Below are positions 5,445 through 7,877 of a stretch of 7,877 nt of DNA, piece after piece. The notes beneath the pieces were generated by a model, which saw only the letters and a list, made by a program, of their open reading frames with translations, had not been told where the DNA came from and did no database searches. The position numbers and the translations under genes are program-made. Source of the DNA: Clostridiales bacterium (GTDB taxonomy: Bacteria > Bacillota_A > Clostridia > Saccharofermentanales > Saccharofermentanaceae); the NCBI GenBank assembly GCA_017537905.1, contig JAFYJX010000058.1, positions 1-7,877 on the forward strand. The letters are read 5' to 3'. Positions within the stretch are counted from its first letter, which is position 1; every line of letters begins with the position of its first letter.

Positions 5445-6722
5445 TTACTTAGGTGCCCAGAAGATCCAGACGAACAGGTAACCGGTGATTACCGCTGTGA
5501 GCGTGAAGGGGACACCGATCTTCATGAAGTCGCCGAAGCCGACCTCGTGGCCTTCCTTTCGAAGCATGCCGACGCCTGCGATATTTGCGGAAGCGCCGAT
5601 AGGCGTTAAGTTGCCGCCTAATGTCGCGCCTACGAGAAGTCCGAAATACAGGAAGTGCGGTTCGACATTCATGGCCGTGGCGACGCCTGCAAGGAGCGGG
5701 AGCATCGTTGCGACGTAAGGAATGTTGTCGATGAATGCGGAGATGAGTACAGAGCCCCAGACGATGATGGAGAACAATACAAATCTGTTAGAGCCGCCGA
5801 AGCCTGCGATGAAGCCTGCGAGATCGTCGATGACGCCGACTTCCCTTATCGATGCGATGACTACGAAAAGGCCTGTGAGAAGGAGCATCGTGTCATAGTC
5901 CATGGCCTTCAATGAGTGGACCATACCCTTGGTGGACTTCTGCTTGATGAGCTCCCAGATGATGGTGAGGATGCCGCATGCCATGCAGATGAATCCGTTC
6001 GTGCATTCGTGGGTGTTGGGAATGAATGAAGCGATGATGAGAAGGACGACGTGGCCGAGCATCGTGATCGTCGGAACGTAATCTGTAACGGGTGTGTGCT
6101 CGGTGCTGTCAACGGGCTCTCTGTTCTTGCGGAAGAGGATCATCATGATCGGGATCGTAAACAGGGCCCCGAGCTCGACTGCGAAGAACATGCCGGGCTT
6201 GCCGTTCATTACGAAGAAGTCGTTGAAGTTCATGTGATCTGCTGCTGCGAGCATGATCGAAGTCGTGTCGCCTACGAGGGTTGCAGCGCCTTGGAGGTTC
6301 GATGAAACAGCGATCGAAATGATCATCGGAACGGGATTGATCTTAAGCTTTTTGCAGATTGCAAGGCCGACCGGAGCGACCATCAAAACTGTTGCAACGT
6401 TGTCGATGAAGGCTGAGATGATGCCCGAGAAAAGCGACATTATTATCGTTACCCACATGACGTTTTTCGAAACGCGTAGGAGTGATTCCGCGATCTTGTT
6501 AGGCATCTTGGATTCGATGAAATAATCGACGATTACCATGGTGCCGAAGATCATCATGAGAACGTTCCAGTCGATCGATGGAAGGATCTTTGTGACAGGG
6601 AGGACCTGGGCTAAGACCATTATCGTTGCTGCGCACAAAGCGACGATAGCGCGGCGCTTTGGCAGTACGATCATCAGGATGTACATTACAAGGAAGATTG
6701 CGATTGCGATTGTTTTTTGCAT
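5445..6722 (-). CDS. ArsB/NhaD-type ion transporter (SLC13-like permease)
   Basis: This integral membrane transporter of 425 residues belongs to the ion transporter superfamily that includes ArsB, NhaD, CitM and SLC13. It shows the inverted two-half architecture of the family. SAFIDNVATV (103-112) in the first half is echoed by SAFIDNIPYVATM (328-340) in the second. The re-entrant-loop motif NLQGAATLVGDTTS (142-155) is echoed by GATLGGNLTPIGASANI (365-381). Many hydrophobic helices are seen, with a charged loop at 198-216 between the halves. Length fits the family (about 420-430). The substrate (arsenite, sodium/proton, dicarboxylate or another anion) cannot be named, and no arsR, arsA or arsenate reductase gene is nearby. 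ATG 6722 is preferred over TTG 6725 because AGGAG lies 6 bases from the ATG. It begins 9 bases after the stop of the glycosyltransferase gene. Confidence 0.9.
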   Translation of the reverse strand: MQKTIAIAIFLVMYILMIVLPKRRAIVALCAATIMVLAQVLPVTKILPSIDWNVLMMIFGTMVIVDYFIESKMPNKIAESLLRVSKNVMWVTIIMSLFSGIISAFIDNVATVLMVAPVGLAICKKLKINPVPMIISIAVSSNLQGAATLVGDTTSIMLAAADHMNFNDFFVMNGKPGMFFAVELGALFTIPIMMILFRKNREPVDSTEHTPVTDYVPTITMLGHVVLLIIASFIPNTHECTNGFICMACGILTIIWELIKQKSTKGMVHSLKAMDYDTMLLLTGLFVVIASIREVGVIDDLAGFIAGFGGSNRFVLFSIIVWGSVLISAFIDNIPYVATMLPLLAGVATAMNVEPHFLYFGLLVGATLGGNLTPIGASANIAGVGMLRKEGHEVGFGDFMKIGVPFTLTAVITGYLFVWIFWAPK

Positions 6723-6728
6723 CAAATG

Positions 6729-6734
6729 CTCCTA
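6729..6734 (-). promoter_or_regulatory. Transporter RBS overlapping the stop codon of the preceding gene
   Basis: On the minus strand TAGGAG (6734-6729) holds both the TAG stop of the GT2-GtrA gene (6734-6732) and the AGGAG Shine-Dalgarno site of the transporter. The site lies 6 bases before ATG 6722. This supports one mRNA and suggests translational coupling. It also argues for ATG 6722 over TTG 6725. Confidence 0.8.
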
Positions 6735-7844
6735 ACTAAGTTTTTTCGACTTGCTGCTGAAGACGAATCTCTGTTGGATGGAATAGCTGATAAGGAACAG
6801 GATCGTATCAACGATTGCCTTGACCAGCGTCTCCCAGCAGCCGGGGAAGAGCATGACGATGCCGGTTACGATGCCGGCGCTAAGGCACATCTGGATGATC
6901 GCGAGAAGCGCGTACTTTGTGAGGGATGTGCCTTTCGAGGCCTTGCTCTTAAAAACAAATTTGTAATTGATGAGATAGTTATATACGGCTGAGATGACTC
7001 TCGCGCCGACGGTTGCGATCGTTACATAGATCGCGGTAAATGAGTCCTTGAGAAGGAGCACCAGGAGGTGGAAGAGTAAGATGTCGATGACAAAGGACGA
7101 CAAAGATGCGAAAACGAACTTGATGAACTTCCTGCCCAAGATCCTGTAGATCCTGATGGAATCCTTGAAAGGATTGAAGTGCGTCTGGTGGTTCTCTTTG
7201 GAATCATATACTGTCTTGATCGGAACCTCGGTGAGGTTATATCTGCCTGCGCACTCTAAGAGCATCTGCATCTCGTATTCGAAGCGCTCGCCCTTGCAGT
7301 CAATAAGTTCTGTCATGAACTTGAAGGGGATGCCGCGCAGGCCCGACTGGGTGTCACTGACCCTCATGCCGGCAACGTATGAGAAAACTGTGATCGTTAC
7401 CGTGTTGCCGAACCAGGATTTCCACGGGATATCCTTCTTGTTGAACTGGCGGACGCCGAGGATCAGATTGTCCGGATTGGCCTTAAGAGTGTCCATTATG
7501 TTGGTGATGCACTCGGGTGTGTGCTGGCCGTCGGAATCGGCGGTGACGCAGCCCAATGCATCAGGCATGTTATCGTGGATGTATGAGAAAGCCGTCTTAA
7601 GTGCACGGCCCTTGCCGCGGTTGGGACGGTATGAGATGAGCTTTCCGCTGTGTTTGGTGATGAGCTCTTCGGCCTCTTTGAAGATCGGATCGTATTCTTC
7701 AGAAGAGCCGTCGTTAACGATGATGACAGGTCCCATGCCCTTCGCGTCAAAATCTTTGAGCAGGGCAATAAGCCTGTCGTCAGGCTCATAGGAAGGGATC
7801 ACTATGGGGACAAGTGCCATTTTGTTTTCTACATCTTCTCTCAT
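6732..7844 (-). CDS. GT2 glycosyltransferase fused to a GtrA-like membrane domain
   Basis: This is a membrane enzyme that probably transfers a sugar from a nucleotide sugar to undecaprenyl phosphate (DPM1/GT2 type), with a GtrA domain that may move the lipid-linked sugar across the membrane. It has 370 residues. The GT2 domain (about 10-235) shows VPIVIPSYEPD (12-22), VNDGSS (43-48), the metal/nucleotide DxD site ADSDGQH (102-108), DTQSGLRG (164-171) and RFEYEMQML (188-196). From about 240 onward there are four hydrophobic segments with GtrA-type motifs NYLINYKFVF (290-299) and ISYSIQQRFVF (352-362). This fusion is frequent in Clostridia. The sugar is unknown; targets would be wall or surface polymers. 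No clear RBS precedes ATG 7844. The frame stays open to the window edge, and an in-frame ATG at 7820 starts just before the conserved strand, so the start is uncertain. It is the first gene of the operon with the transporter. Confidence 0.9.
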   Translation of the reverse strand: MREDVENKMALVPIVIPSYEPDDRLIALLKDFDAKGMGPVIIVNDGSSEEYDPIFKEAEELITKHSGKLISYRPNRGKGRALKTAFSYIHDNMPDALGCVTADSDGQHTPECITNIMDTLKANPDNLILGVRQFNKKDIPWKSWFGNTVTITVFSYVAGMRVSDTQSGLRGIPFKFMTELIDCKGERFEYEMQMLLECAGRYNLTEVPIKTVYDSKENHQTHFNPFKDSIRIYRILGRKFIKFVFASLSSFVIDILLFHLLVLLLKDSFTAIYVTIATVGARVISAVYNYLINYKFVFKSKASKGTSLTKYALLAIIQMCLSAGIVTGIVMLFPGCWETLVKAIVDTILFLISYSIQQRFVFSSKSKKLS

Positions 7845-7856
7845 AGTGATTATCTT

Positions 7857-7862
7857 ATCATA
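7857..7862 (-). promoter_or_regulatory. Possible -10 box for the GT2-transporter operon
   Basis: On the minus strand TATGAT (7862-7857) matches the -10 consensus at 5 of 6 positions, 12 bases ahead of ATG 7844. Its -35 would lie past the right edge. If real, transcription starts near 7850. The leader would then be too short for an RBS before ATG 7844, which would favour ATG 7820. Confidence 0.3.
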
Positions 7863-7877
7863 AAGAATCAGGCTGAC

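Noticed and set aside
5287..5481. 64-codon plus-strand open frame in the convergent spacer
   Set aside because: It begins inside the terminator loop, crosses the palindromes and ends inside the transporter gene on the other strand. It has no RBS.
5445..6722. Arsenic-resistance assignment for the transporter
   Set aside because: The motifs fit the wider ArsB/NhaD superfamily, and no ars regulator, ATPase or reductase is in the window, so naming it arsB would overreach.
7156..7791. 211-codon plus-strand open frame opposite the GT2 domain
   Set aside because: It lies wholly antisense to a clearly conserved GT2 domain, is rich in Ser/Leu/Arg and shows no recognisable motif.

Overview
The window looks like chromosomal DNA from a Gram-positive anaerobe of the class Clostridia, probably a gut or rumen type. 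Strong Shine-Dalgarno sites, sigma-A-like promoters with 17-bp spacers, two lipobox lipoproteins, a cofactor-independent phosphoglycerate mutase and a GT2-GtrA fusion all fit this. G+C is near one half by eye. The genus cannot be fixed from the sequence alone. I see no tRNA, rRNA, insertion sequence, phage gene or CRISPR array.

Layout. (1) 1-728, plus strand: the C-terminal half of gpmI, cut by the window edge, followed by a stem-loop terminator (753-781) shared with a convergent gene. (2) 818-2368, minus strand: a lipoprotein of unknown function (lipoprotein A) whose first two thirds are a tandem pair of related domains. (3) 2369-2574: a divergent control region with one good promoter in each direction and repeat structure between them. 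(4) 2575-3501, plus strand: a DHH/DHHA1 phosphoesterase of the NrnB/exopolyphosphatase-like kind. Then, 64 bp on, a second lipoprotein (lipoprotein B, 3566-4834) whose N-terminal domain is related to the repeated domain of lipoprotein A. (5) 4911-5249, plus strand: a 112-residue protein I do not recognise, with its own RBS, a candidate promoter and a strong terminator. (6) 5309-5444: an AT-rich convergent intergenic region packed with nested palindromes, one of which is a minus-strand terminator. (7) 7844-5445, minus strand: a two-gene operon of a GT2-GtrA fusion (polyprenyl-phosphate sugar transferase plus membrane domain) and an ArsB/NhaD-type 12-TM-class ion transporter. Its transporter RBS contains the stop codon of the gene before it.

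How the genes fit together. Central metabolism (gpmI) borders a cell-envelope set of two lipoproteins, a lipid-linked sugar transferase and an inner-membrane permease. The DHH phosphoesterase sits between two lipoproteins that share a domain, which suggests a local duplication. I see no mobile-element or defence signature. The window reads mainly as a core or housekeeping region, with two less ordinary points: the paralogous lipoprotein domains and the palindrome cluster at 5304-5425.
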